A stretch of 64,000 nucleotides of DNA, taken from positions 434,001-498,000 of the forward strand of contig CAVUVQ010000002.1 in assembly GCA_963744875.1 (NCBI GenBank), written 5' to 3'. The notes under the pieces are model-generated. The model was not told the origin of the DNA. It worked only from the letters and a program-made list of their open reading frames with translations, and ran no database searches. The position numbers were made by a program, and so were the translations under genes. Positions 41,508 through 49,232 of this stretch are shown piece by piece. Position 1 is the first letter of the stretch, and each line of letters opens with the position of its first letter. This DNA comes from JACDAE01 sp963744875. GTDB lineage: Bacteria > Chloroflexota > Ktedonobacteria > Ktedonobacterales > Ktedonobacteraceae.

Positions 41508-43478
41508 TTAATAGATCACGATGGCCGTATTCCAGCCTGTATGTGTATAGACCCAGGCGGCATCGCTCTCCTGAAGATTGATGCAGCCGTGACTACCATC
41601 AAAGTTGTACGCAGACGTTCCGATGGGGTCAGCATGCGGGAATTGCGTTCCCGGCCCAAATGCTAAGCGCCATGGCGCGTCATGTACAAAGTATCCACCT
41701 AGATGGTAAAGTAATGCGTACTGAATGGGCGTATCAGGAAACCAGTAGGGAGAGCTTTTGGGCTCACCAGATTGAAAGATAACGGGCGATCTGCGAGCCA
41801 GCACTGACCATACGCCTGGAATTGAGGGCAACTCCTGTCTCCCCGTCGTTACAATAAAAGATTTCACCAGCTTCCCATTCTGGTAGACGCGCATCGTCTG
41901 TTCCGCTAACGAGACCATCAGCACTTGCCGCTTTTGCAGTGCATAATGGGAGATCATTTGTAGATCGCTGGCATGCACACGATTATAAGCTGTCTGGTCT
42001 TTGTAATCGCTCTCGAACATGTGGAGATTGAAGAACGCATTATTAATCTCATCTACGACATTCTCAAAATCGGTGGTTGTCTGCGCACTTGCCAGATCGC
42101 TGGTAAGCTGCTGCCCCACACCGGCATTCATGTAGCCGTTATCAAGCATATAATTTTGCCCATCATAGCTATCATGATAGAGATGGGCTTTTCCCCATGC
42201 TACAACTTCATTTTGAAACTGGCGCAACTGGTAATGCGCCTGGTTGCGTATGAGTGGAGCGTGGATTGCCGCAATATCTGTGTCAATACTCTGGAAAAAG
42301 GCCAGTTTATCGGAAGTTGTATGTGCAGCCGCAGCGCTTATCTGGTCGGCACTTAGACGTGCCTGATAGGCTGTGCTCTTCCCGCCGTAGGTTTGCAATT
42401 GTTCAATCTGTGCCTGAAACTCGTTCAATCTGGCAATGCTGAGATAAGGGAATGACTGGATGGAGATCTCTGTAAGTTGCTCATCCTGTGAGGTAATCTG
42501 CTGGCTCAACTGCTGGAAATCGCTGATCCGGGTTGCTGAAGTAAACTGTTGCAGATCGTTTTTATAGGCAGTTTGTATGCTTGATATATTAAGGTGGGCC
42601 ACTTTCATTGTATTGATGGCGTGTGATAAATCTGTTAAAAGTTGAAACGCACTTGCCATTTCGTGCAGCCCGGCAATCGACGCGCGTGCATCTGTGCTGA
42701 TGGCTACATAATCGGATAGCTGGTGAGCGGTAGAAAAAGAGAGCTGTTCCTGGCTCAGGTGTGCGGCGAACATCTGTATATTACCCGTGCCCAGTGTCCC
42801 TATACGTGCCAGTGCTGTTTGTAGATTCTGCATATCCCCTTGCGCCTGGATCTGTAATTGGGAGGTCGCATTCGTCACAATAGCAGGTACTTGTGTGAGT
42901 AGGACGCGATATTGCTGTGCCTGATGTTGATAGTATTCTGTTACAAGCGGATTACGTAATACGGTCAGCGCACCAGGAGCATTATCTACCAACTGCTCTT
43001 GTTTGAAGAGTGGAGCGAGAAATGACGCTGGCACACCATTCCCCTGCACTTGCCAGATCTGATAGTCGAGCTGCTCTTTTAGCTGCTGAGCCTGCTGTTG
43101 TGCCTGATTTGTTCCTGTATAGTTAGTTATATCGGTAATGAGTAGGAAAAGGAGTAATAGTATAGCCGCTCCACACGCGATCCGTATCCCACTTTTTTCT
43201 TTGAAGCGTTTCCTGGTGCGTGCAAGCGGTTGCGTTGAAGGTGCCTTATCTTGAGATACTACTGGAGAAACGGGCTGTGGAGATGATTGCTGCACAGCTT
43301 TTAAGTACAGGCGTGATGATAGCCGTGCATTAGCACGCACCGTTTTGTCATCATCTTCAAAGGGGTCATCTCCAGTACCTATTAATTCCGTGTTTGTGCT
43401 ACATATTGCGCAGAGTTCCCCTTTTGTGCTGGTTGTCATCTGGCAACGTGGACATAATTGTAATGTTTCCTGTTCCAT
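41508..43478 (-). CDS. L,D-transpeptidase with N-terminal zinc ribbon and membrane anchor
   Basis: The ATG at 43478 (AAGGG 9 bases upstream) is better than the TTG at 43502. 656 residues: zinc ribbon Cys9/Cys12...Cys23/Cys26, hydrophilic linker, membrane helix at about 101-118 (IACGAAILLLLFLLITDI), a helical/coiled stalk of about 400 residues, then a YkuD domain at about 525-656 (LMVSLAEQTMRVYQNGKLVKSF ... YFVHDAPWR ... GSHGCINLQESDA) with the catalytic Cys in SHGCIN. It forms 3-3 peptidoglycan cross-links or attaches proteins to the wall outside the membrane. It forms an operon with the Ser/Thr kinase. Confidence 0.88.
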   Translation of the reverse strand: MEQETLQLCPRCQMTTSTKGELCAICSTNTELIGTGDDPFEDDDKTVRANARLSSRLYLKAVQQSSPQPVSPVVSQDKAPSTQPLARTRKRFKEKSGIRIACGAAILLLLFLLITDITNYTGTNQAQQQAQQLKEQLDYQIWQVQGNGVPASFLAPLFKQEQLVDNAPGALTVLRNPLVTEYYQHQAQQYRVLLTQVPAIVTNATSQLQIQAQGDMQNLQTALARIGTLGTGNIQMFAAHLSQEQLSFSTAHQLSDYVAISTDARASIAGLHEMASAFQLLTDLSHAINTMKVAHLNISSIQTAYKNDLQQFTSATRISDFQQLSQQITSQDEQLTEISIQSFPYLSIARLNEFQAQIEQLQTYGGKSTAYQARLSADQISAAAAHTTSDKLAFFQSIDTDIAAIHAPLIRNQAHYQLRQFQNEVVAWGKAHLYHDSYDGQNYMLDNGYMNAGVGQQLTSDLASAQTTTDFENVVDEINNAFFNLHMFESDYKDQTAYNRVHASDLQMISHYALQKRQVLMVSLAEQTMRVYQNGKLVKSFIVTTGRQELPSIPGVWSVLARRSPVIFQSGEPKSSPYWFPDTPIQYALLYHLGGYFVHDAPWRLAFGPGTQFPHADPIGTSAYNFDGSHGCINLQESDAAWVYTHTGWNTAIVIY

Positions 43479-43559
43479 GACCCGTTTCCCTTGCAAATTC
43501 AATCCGTGATGTGTGAGTTTATATATGATGCATTAAATACAATAATTTGGCAAAAAATG

Positions 43560-43657
43560 GTAGGGACGCGATTACATCGCGTCCGTGATTGATCAACCCT
43601 GAACCGCCATTCACCGCCATTCAATGAATTGCGGACGCGATGCAATCGGGTCCCTAC
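43560..43657. repeat. R1 palindromic repeat, copy 4
   Basis: The arms GTAGGGACGCGATTACATCG-CGTCC and GGACG-CGATGCAATCGGGTCCCTAC flank a loop of about 50 bases that contains CCGCCATTCA twice. It lies 6 bases past the stop of the ferritin-like gene (minus strand) and upstream of the transpeptidase gene. Confidence 0.88.
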
Positions 43658-43663
43658 CGGTTA

Positions 43664-44674
43664 TTAGCCGTTGCCGACGACTGTACCGGTGCTCATAGAA
43701 TAGGGTTTGACCTGTTCTACGCCAGCGCCACTGGTGCTCACCTCTTGATAGGTGTAGCTATTGCCGGTTGTCGGGCTAAGGTAGCCGGCCTGCGTTACCA
43801 GGGTAGGAGCGGCACCAACAGATGTCACCATCACAGGTGTGAAGGCCCAGTTATCTGCTGGCGACAATTTTCCAATGGAGCGTCCTAATGCACGATGCTC
43901 AGCTTCGATACAGGCAACCTGACCAGCGATCTGGGCAAGATCAGGTCGTCCCAACTGAGCAAATTCCATAATGGCGGCCAGGAATGCTGAGTCGAAGACG
44001 CCTTCCAACTGCTGCTGGGTTGAGATGAATGTCGTAAGATCGGTGAATGTACTGGCACCCTTTGGGAAGCTGAACGTGGTGGCGAGCGATTGACCACCAT
44101 TAGCAGTGAAGAACTGCTGGTGAATTTGCTCTTCAACGAGTGCAGCTTTGAGATAGGCCAGATCATCGCCTGTAATACCAAGCTTATCGGCGTTTGCAAT
44201 GCCATTACTATAGAATGTCACGGCCAACTGCTCAGCCGTACGAGCAACGGTCAGGATTGACACAATAGAGTCATCAGCATTGCTTGCTACTCTAAATTTA
44301 TTGGCGTTTTGCGCCTTTAAAACCTGAGCTTGCTTTGCCTGGACATGCGTTTGAGCAGATGTCTTGAGTGCATTTGCACTGGTAAAGCTCGGTGCATACA
44401 ATGCAGCAGCTCCTACGATAGCTGCTCCTGAAGCCGCTGCGATTGCGCCTTTGAACAAGGTTCTACGCGATCTCTGAGCGGTTAATGATGCGAACAAATT
44501 ATTGGTGGCTTCGCGAGCTTCGTCAGTCTCCTCGATAGCCATCTTCTTTGCCTGTACAGAGTCAGGAGCGTAGAACCTGTCATCTATCTGGATATCACAG
44601 GCTGCACATGCATGGGTTTTCTCATCAAGGGATGTGCCGCACTGAGGGCAGAAACGAGCGAATATAGGGGCCAT
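43664..44674 (-). CDS. Ferritin-like domain protein with zinc ribbon and Tat-like anchor
   Basis: 336 residues with AAGGAG 9 bases before the ATG. N-terminal zinc ribbon Cys9/Cys12...Cys23/Cys26, a twin-arginine motif followed by a helix (RSRRTLFKGAIAAASGAAIVGAAALYAPSF, about 68-97), then a ferritin-like four-helix bundle (about 130-275) with candidate metal ligands in RTAEQLAVTFY, VEEQIHQQFF, MEFAQLG and CIEAEHRALGR. The tail is a beta segment. It resembles the DUF4439/'ferritin-like' extracytoplasmic proteins; the diiron ligands cannot be fixed by eye. Possibly oxidative-stress or envelope related. Confidence 0.8.
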   Translation of the reverse strand: MAPIFARFCPQCGTSLDEKTHACAACDIQIDDRFYAPDSVQAKKMAIEETDEAREATNNLFASLTAQRSRRTLFKGAIAAASGAAIVGAAALYAPSFTSANALKTSAQTHVQAKQAQVLKAQNANKFRVASNADDSIVSILTVARTAEQLAVTFYSNGIANADKLGITGDDLAYLKAALVEEQIHQQFFTANGGQSLATTFSFPKGASTFTDLTTFISTQQQLEGVFDSAFLAAIMEFAQLGRPDLAQIAGQVACIEAEHRALGRSIGKLSPADNWAFTPVMVTSVGAAPTLVTQAGYLSPTTGNSYTYQEVSTSGAGVEQVKPYSMSTGTVVGNG

Positions 44675-45061
44675 GAGCCGTTCTCCTTCTTAAAAACAAC
44701 TAATGTAAGGTTGCTACTTATTTATGATAAGCAATGACAACCTGTTTTCATAATAATCCATGCAACCAAAAGAATCTTTTTCAGGATCTCTGTATGTAAT
44801 CGACTCTGCAATTCTAGCATTACATGGTTCTCACTCCACATATGTATGAGTTTGCTGTAACTCCGGAGCAATCACTCATACACGACTACGCAGTTTTATG
44901 AAAACTGGATTACAGTGGATTTATAAATCCATTTATAGACTTCCTGTAATCCGTTTTCATCGAGTGGGCGTATACAGATGCAGAATTGTCAGATGCTATC
45001 CCATTCTATGAAAACAGTTTTGTCTCGATGGGTAGTTGAGATGAAGGAAAGAAATACCATA
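44675..45061. other. Intergenic region with inverted repeats
   Basis: About 390 bases separate the divergent ferritin-like and DUF4397 genes. Besides the long hairpin at 44898-44960 there is an inverted repeat TATGAGT / ACTCATA at about 44845-44881. Both lie where promoters of the two genes should be. Confidence 0.45.
44898..44960. promoter_or_regulatory. Long inverted repeat with nested palindrome upstream of the DUF4397 gene
   Basis: ATGAAAACTGGATTACAG pairs with CTGTAATCCGTTTTCAT (one mismatch and one unpaired base); inside lies the perfect palindrome GGATTTATAAATCC (44917-44930). It ends about 100 bases before the start codon. It could be an operator or an RNA hairpin in the leader. Confidence 0.55.
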
Positions 45062-45910
45062 ATGAAACTGTACAATCTCTCGCATCGGCTGACTCGTCGT
45101 TTCGCTGCTGGACTCGGTGTCTTTGCACTACTTGCCCTTTTTTGTGTCCAGCCAGGAACAGTTCGTGCTGCCACGACGCATCCAGCTTTCGTGCGTATCA
45201 TTCATGCCTCGCCCGATATTGGCATTGTGGATGCGTTTGTCGATGGTCAGAAAATCCTGAGCAACTTTGAGTTTGGGACTGTTACGGATTATGTGCCCTT
45301 ACCCGCTGGATCTCATAAATTGCAGATCGCGCTGATTGGTAAAGGCATCAATGCTTCTCTGGTCACGCAAACGATGACGGTTGCTGAGGGTGATACTTAT
45401 ACAGTGGCGGCATTGGGGACGAATGCGAGCGGTTTCTCGTTTGGGGTCTTCAAGGATAACAATCTTGTGGCGGGGAATGGTGCCAAGGTGCGCATTTATC
45501 ACCTCTCTCCATTTGCAGGCGCGGTGAGTGTAGAAGCGGGGAGTGCTACGATTGTGCAGGGACTTTCGTATCCGCAAGCCAGTAATTATGTTGATGTTCC
45601 TGCTGGTTCATATACCTTCAATCTTGCTGGTGCGGCCCAGTATGCGCCTTCACCGCTCTCGACGGTTGTGAAGCCCTGGACTGTGACCAGTATCTTCGCT
45701 GTTGGGCCGGTCAAAGGGAATACACAGATTCGTTTTGTGTCCACAGAGATCGCAGGTACACCGGGTATGCCTCAGACTGGCAGTGATCCCAATTTTGTCC
45801 CACAATATCCTTCCTGGTTGCCTGGCATATGCGTAGGGGGCATCCTGCTGATGATTGCTTTGATAAACATGTATAGGGTAAGAAAATATGGGCCGAAGAA
45901 AGAGCGTTAG
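45062..45910 (+). CDS. DUF4397 surface protein with sortase-like C-terminus
   Basis: The ATG at 45062 (AAGGAAAG upstream; an alternative ATG is at 45041). About 282 residues: Sec signal (FAAGLGVFALLALFCVQPGTVRA-A), two DUF4397-type beta units (FVRIIHASPDIGIVDAFVDG ... and KVRIYHLSPFAGAVSVEAGS), then GMPQTGSDP, a hydrophobic helix (LPGICVGGILLMIALINMY) and a basic end RVRKYGPKKER. The order MPQTG, helix, Arg/Lys tail copies the LPxTG cell-wall sorting signal. Its stop overlaps the stop of the convergent sigma-factor gene by two bases. Confidence 0.85.
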   Translation: MKLYNLSHRLTRRFAAGLGVFALLALFCVQPGTVRAATTHPAFVRIIHASPDIGIVDAFVDGQKILSNFEFGTVTDYVPLPAGSHKLQIALIGKGINASLVTQTMTVAEGDTYTVAALGTNASGFSFGVFKDNNLVAGNGAKVRIYHLSPFAGAVSVEAGSATIVQGLSYPQASNYVDVPAGSYTFNLAGAAQYAPSPLSTVVKPWTVTSIFAVGPVKGNTQIRFVSTEIAGTPGMPQTGSDPNFVPQYPSWLPGICVGGILLMIALINMYRVRKYGPKKER

Positions 45911-46533
45911 AGGCCTTCGACGCCCATTTCTTGCAGTATGCGTCGTAAGCGGGCAAGGCCCAGGCGCATACGTGCTTTTACGGTGCCGAGGGGAATCTGG
46001 CATCCTTCAGCAATTTCGGAGTGCGTCCAGCCTTTAAAATAGGCAAGTTCGATCACGTTTCGTTGTTCCTGGGAGAGTTGGAGGAGGGCGGTGCGTACCT
46101 GTGCTCCTTGAATGTCGAGCCATGCTTCGTCCCACACATCCGGCACGGCCATACTTTCCTCATGTTCGATATCTTCCAGAGGAACTTTGTTTGCTCCCCC
46201 ACGTCTACGCAAACTGCGTAGATAGTCGATAGCGCGATGATGAATGATGGAGATTAGCCAGCTACGTACCAGGCCAGACTGTGCAGAATAGGATGAGGCG
46301 TTGCGCCACACAGCAAAAAAAGTCTCCTGAAGCAGATCTTCTGCAACCTGATTATCCGTAACTACACGATACGCAAGCGAATAAAGCAAGTGGCTGTACC
46401 GGTCATAAAGAGGCTCCATAGCCCAGACTTTCTTATCTGCTATTGCATGGAGTAATTCTTCATCGCTGAGGTCTGCCGTAGCCCGCGTATCATATTGTTC
46501 CCCCTGTGGTTCAACGCGCCTAATTTTTCGCAT
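45907..46533 (-). CDS. ECF RNA polymerase sigma factor (SigK/SigL-like)
   Basis: The ATG at 46533 has AGAGGG 5 bases upstream. 208 residues: region 2 LYDRYSHLLYSLAYRVVTDNQVAEDLLQETFFAVWRN and SWLISIIHHRAIDYLRSLRRR, region 4 LQLSQEQRNVIELAYFKGWTHSEIAEGCQIPLGTVKARMRLGLARLR. It directs RNA polymerase to stress or envelope genes and is held inactive by the anti-sigma factor encoded just upstream. The anti-sigma gene comes first in the operon, the reverse of the usual order. Confidence 0.92.
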   Translation of the reverse strand: MRKIRRVEPQGEQYDTRATADLSDEELLHAIADKKVWAMEPLYDRYSHLLYSLAYRVVTDNQVAEDLLQETFFAVWRNASSYSAQSGLVRSWLISIIHHRAIDYLRSLRRRGGANKVPLEDIEHEESMAVPDVWDEAWLDIQGAQVRTALLQLSQEQRNVIELAYFKGWTHSEIAEGCQIPLGTVKARMRLGLARLRRILQEMGVEGL

Positions 46534-46585
46534 GGTAACCCTCTTCTCCAGCCCCTTTTTATGAGTACTACCCCACAAAGATACA

Positions 46586-47323
46586 TTATACGACACCGTA
46601 TCCTGTCGAGGTAGATATATTTAACTTTCCTGTTGCCACAATCTGACCTTTGGGTGCATTCTGGCTTGCTCCTGGTCCAGGCTCAAGGCTCACGGCTGTT
46701 GTATCATAGCCCTGGACATTGCCCTGAAAACTTCCACTTGCAACGCCATTATGGATGTTGAGCACACCTATACTTATTGGTTGATTGCCACGCAACAACC
46801 AGCCCTGATAGATCTGGTTATTTTGTGTTTGTGGTAGACCCTGGACCGTTAAAATGGTTATATTCTTGCTGGGAATATAGAGGAGTTGCCCGCTTGCTCC
46901 TGGAATAGCTGAGGTCCCTTTGACGGCATAGCTAACATAGGTTGGGACATGGGATAATTGTTGTTGCAGCGAGATATTCCAGGCGGTCATCGCGCCAAGT
47001 AAGAGCAGAACCAGTATAGCGGCTACGGCGACGAGTTGATTTGTCCAGTTGCGCCACCTTCTGTTCCTTCTGGGCCGATTCCATTGAGTTGTTTGATCGG
47101 CATCGACTTGAATGCTGGTCAGCACACGTGCTTTTAACGAAGGTGCTGGTTCAACTGGGGGGACCGATAGGGGTAAAAGGTCTGCCACAGATTGAAGCTC
47201 TTGCACCAGTTGGGTACAATCTGGACATGCGACAAGATGCTCCTCTACCTCTTGGCGCTCTTGTGGCGTGACTGCGTCGAGGACATACGCACCTGATAAT
47301 TCTTCAATATCCTGGCAGATCAT
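46586..47323 (-). CDS. Anti-sigma-K factor (RskA type) with zinc-binding N-terminus
   Basis: 245 residues: N-terminal ZAS-like helical domain with EELSGAYVLDAVTPQERQEV and HLVACPDC (His29, Cys33, Cys36), one helix at about 95-118 (LVAVAAILVLLLLGAMTAWN), and an external RskA beta domain (YIPSKNITILTVQGLP ... YQGWLLRGNQPISIGVLN ... VSLEPGPGASQNAPKGQIVATG). It sequesters the cognate sigma factor at the membrane until regulated cleavage. It is followed by the sigma gene after about 50 bases. Confidence 0.9.
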   Translation of the reverse strand: MICQDIEELSGAYVLDAVTPQERQEVEEHLVACPDCTQLVQELQSVADLLPLSVPPVEPAPSLKARVLTSIQVDADQTTQWNRPRRNRRWRNWTNQLVAVAAILVLLLLGAMTAWNISLQQQLSHVPTYVSYAVKGTSAIPGASGQLLYIPSKNITILTVQGLPQTQNNQIYQGWLLRGNQPISIGVLNIHNGVASGSFQGNVQGYDTTAVSLEPGPGASQNAPKGQIVATGKLNISTSTGYGVV

Positions 47324-47761
47324 AGGTTAGCTCCGTTTCGTCTACTACTTCTCTATGATACTACTACGTAGCTGAAAGTTCAATGGATCACTTTTAGCAT
47401 TTACACTAATTTTGCTGAGAAGCTATCCTGAGTGTGTCTGGTCGCACAGCTTTATGATGAGTAGTTTTTGATAATACAATGGGCGACATAAATATTAAAT
47501 ACACCCTTTTGGAGACTTTTTAGCAAAGATCATGTATTTGTCAGGAACGATATCAGTTAGAAAACGTTTCATATTATCATATTTTGCAGGCTCCATCTCT
47601 TGACATAGTACTTTTTTACATAAGTTTCCTATTATGGTAAGCAGGATGTTATGATAAAAGGCCAAAAGCAACGAATGCTTTCTTAGCATCTATTTTGTAT
47701 GCAAGATGCCGTACCTGTTATAGATAGAACCTTCTTACGAAGAAACTGGTAGGGAGCAATA
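47324..47761. other. Divergent intergenic region
   Basis: About 440 bases between the anti-sigma gene (minus) and the binding-protein gene (plus). AT-rich, no gene; the 64-codon minus frame at 47495-47689 lacks a ribosome site. Promoters for both directions must lie here but none stands out. Confidence 0.4.
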
Positions 47762-49126
47762 ATGTCAATGAGCGACAACGATGAAGTGGTTCAAGAATTT
47801 TTTGAGGGAAGGACCAGCCGCCGTCAATTTCTGCTGCGTGCTGCTGCTCTTGGTCTCTCATTCAGTACCCTGGGACTTTCACTTCCGGCATGCAGTAGCA
47901 ATGACACGATAGAAAGTAGCCTTAGTTTTGCGAACTGGGCATCGGCTGAAACGGCCACGAGAACTGATATTGATAAGGCGCTGCAGGCATTTGAGAATCA
48001 GAACCAGGTTCAGGTGAACAACATAGGTATCCCATTTGATCAAGTGTTGGATCAGCTAACGAAGGCAAGCCAGGCAAACATTACGATGGATGTGATGGAG
48101 TTGAGCGGCAACTGGCCGTATGCGTTAGGAGCAAAGGGGGTGCTCACGGACCTTAATGCATTTGTGCCCCAATCATGGCGTGCGGATGCATTTCCGAATA
48201 GTTTTGAAACGGGTACGTATAAAGGGGCGCTCTATGCGGTCCCATTTAGTATTACCCCGCATGGCTTCTGGTATAGCAAAAACTTGCTTAAGGCAGCCGG
48301 ATTAAATGCAAATCAGCCACCGCGTACGATTGACGAACTCAATCAGGCTATGACGGTTCTGCGAGCGTACCTTCCTGACAATGCGTACCCCCTTGGTATT
48401 GATACATCGAAGACAGAATATGCGCTGGTTGGTTTCTGGCCCTGGATCTGGACGTTCGGGGGCAATCCAATGCGTGATGATGGAAACGGTCATGTGACCA
48501 TCAATTGGGCTGATGATGGAACTGTTGCTGCATTCAAATGGCTGCAAAATGCCGCAAAAAATCGTTGGACGCCGCTCGATTTAGCTATTAAAGATGTGCG
48601 CCAGCTAATGGCTGATAACCAGATTGCCTTCAAATTGGATGGTCCTTATCTGACGGGCATCCTAGGTAACTTGAATCCCGTATATAGTTCAGTGCAGCAG
48701 GTAAACACAACGTTTGCTGTAACTACAACCCCGACCGGACCAGGAGTCTCCCGGCCAGTTACGTGTGCGGATATCCATCAACTGGCGGTATCAGCAGCCT
48801 CCACTAATAAAGATCTTGCCTGGAAACTGATCGATTTTCTGACCACATCCAGCGACGTGATCACCTCTTTCCTGATACCCGAGGGTGGGATGTTGCCTCA
48901 TAAAAGTTTCAATACTTCTGCGCTCTATAGCAAATATTATGCCGACCCTATCAGTCGTATGTTTATCTCTACGGTTATTCCGACTATGCGCCCCCCCGCC
49001 TATGGTCCACGTTATAGTACGGCGGCGGCGGTTATTGTCACGGCCTTACAAGAAATCGCTCAAGGGGCAAACGTTCAGTCAAGACTCAATCGATTGACCG
49101 CTGACGTGAGAGCTATTTACGCGTGA
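47762..49126 (+). CDS. Extracellular solute-binding lipoprotein (sugar ABC type)
   Basis: 454 residues with GGGAG 7 bases before the ATG. Tat-type signal TSRRQFLLRAAALGLSFSTL followed by a lipobox LPAC, so it is a membrane-attached lipoprotein. The mature part is a family-1 binding protein (LSFANWASAETATRTDIDKALQAFENQN ... YAVPFSITPHGFWYSKNLLKAAGL ... SAASTNKDLAWKLIDFLTT). It should bind a sugar or oligosaccharide. No permease or ATPase gene is nearby; the next gene is an MCP-like receptor, so it may present ligand to a sensor rather than a transporter. Confidence 0.9.
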   Translation: MSMSDNDEVVQEFFEGRTSRRQFLLRAAALGLSFSTLGLSLPACSSNDTIESSLSFANWASAETATRTDIDKALQAFENQNQVQVNNIGIPFDQVLDQLTKASQANITMDVMELSGNWPYALGAKGVLTDLNAFVPQSWRADAFPNSFETGTYKGALYAVPFSITPHGFWYSKNLLKAAGLNANQPPRTIDELNQAMTVLRAYLPDNAYPLGIDTSKTEYALVGFWPWIWTFGGNPMRDDGNGHVTINWADDGTVAAFKWLQNAAKNRWTPLDLAIKDVRQLMADNQIAFKLDGPYLTGILGNLNPVYSSVQQVNTTFAVTTTPTGPGVSRPVTCADIHQLAVSAASTNKDLAWKLIDFLTTSSDVITSFLIPEGGMLPHKSFNTSALYSKYYADPISRMFISTVIPTMRPPAYGPRYSTAAAVIVTALQEIAQGANVQSRLNRLTADVRAIYA

Positions 49127-49232
49127 ATTGTGCGGTCTCTAGCAACCCATCGAGCTTCGCTAGTTTTTATACGATCTCTCCTGGTTATCCAGGCAAGCAG
49201 GGATTAGTTTTCTGAGGAAAGGGGACTGAACA

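Noticed and set aside
49140..49180. Terminator after the binding-protein gene (CTAGC ... GCTAG TTTTT)
   Set aside because: The stem is only five pairs with a long loop, too weak to list.
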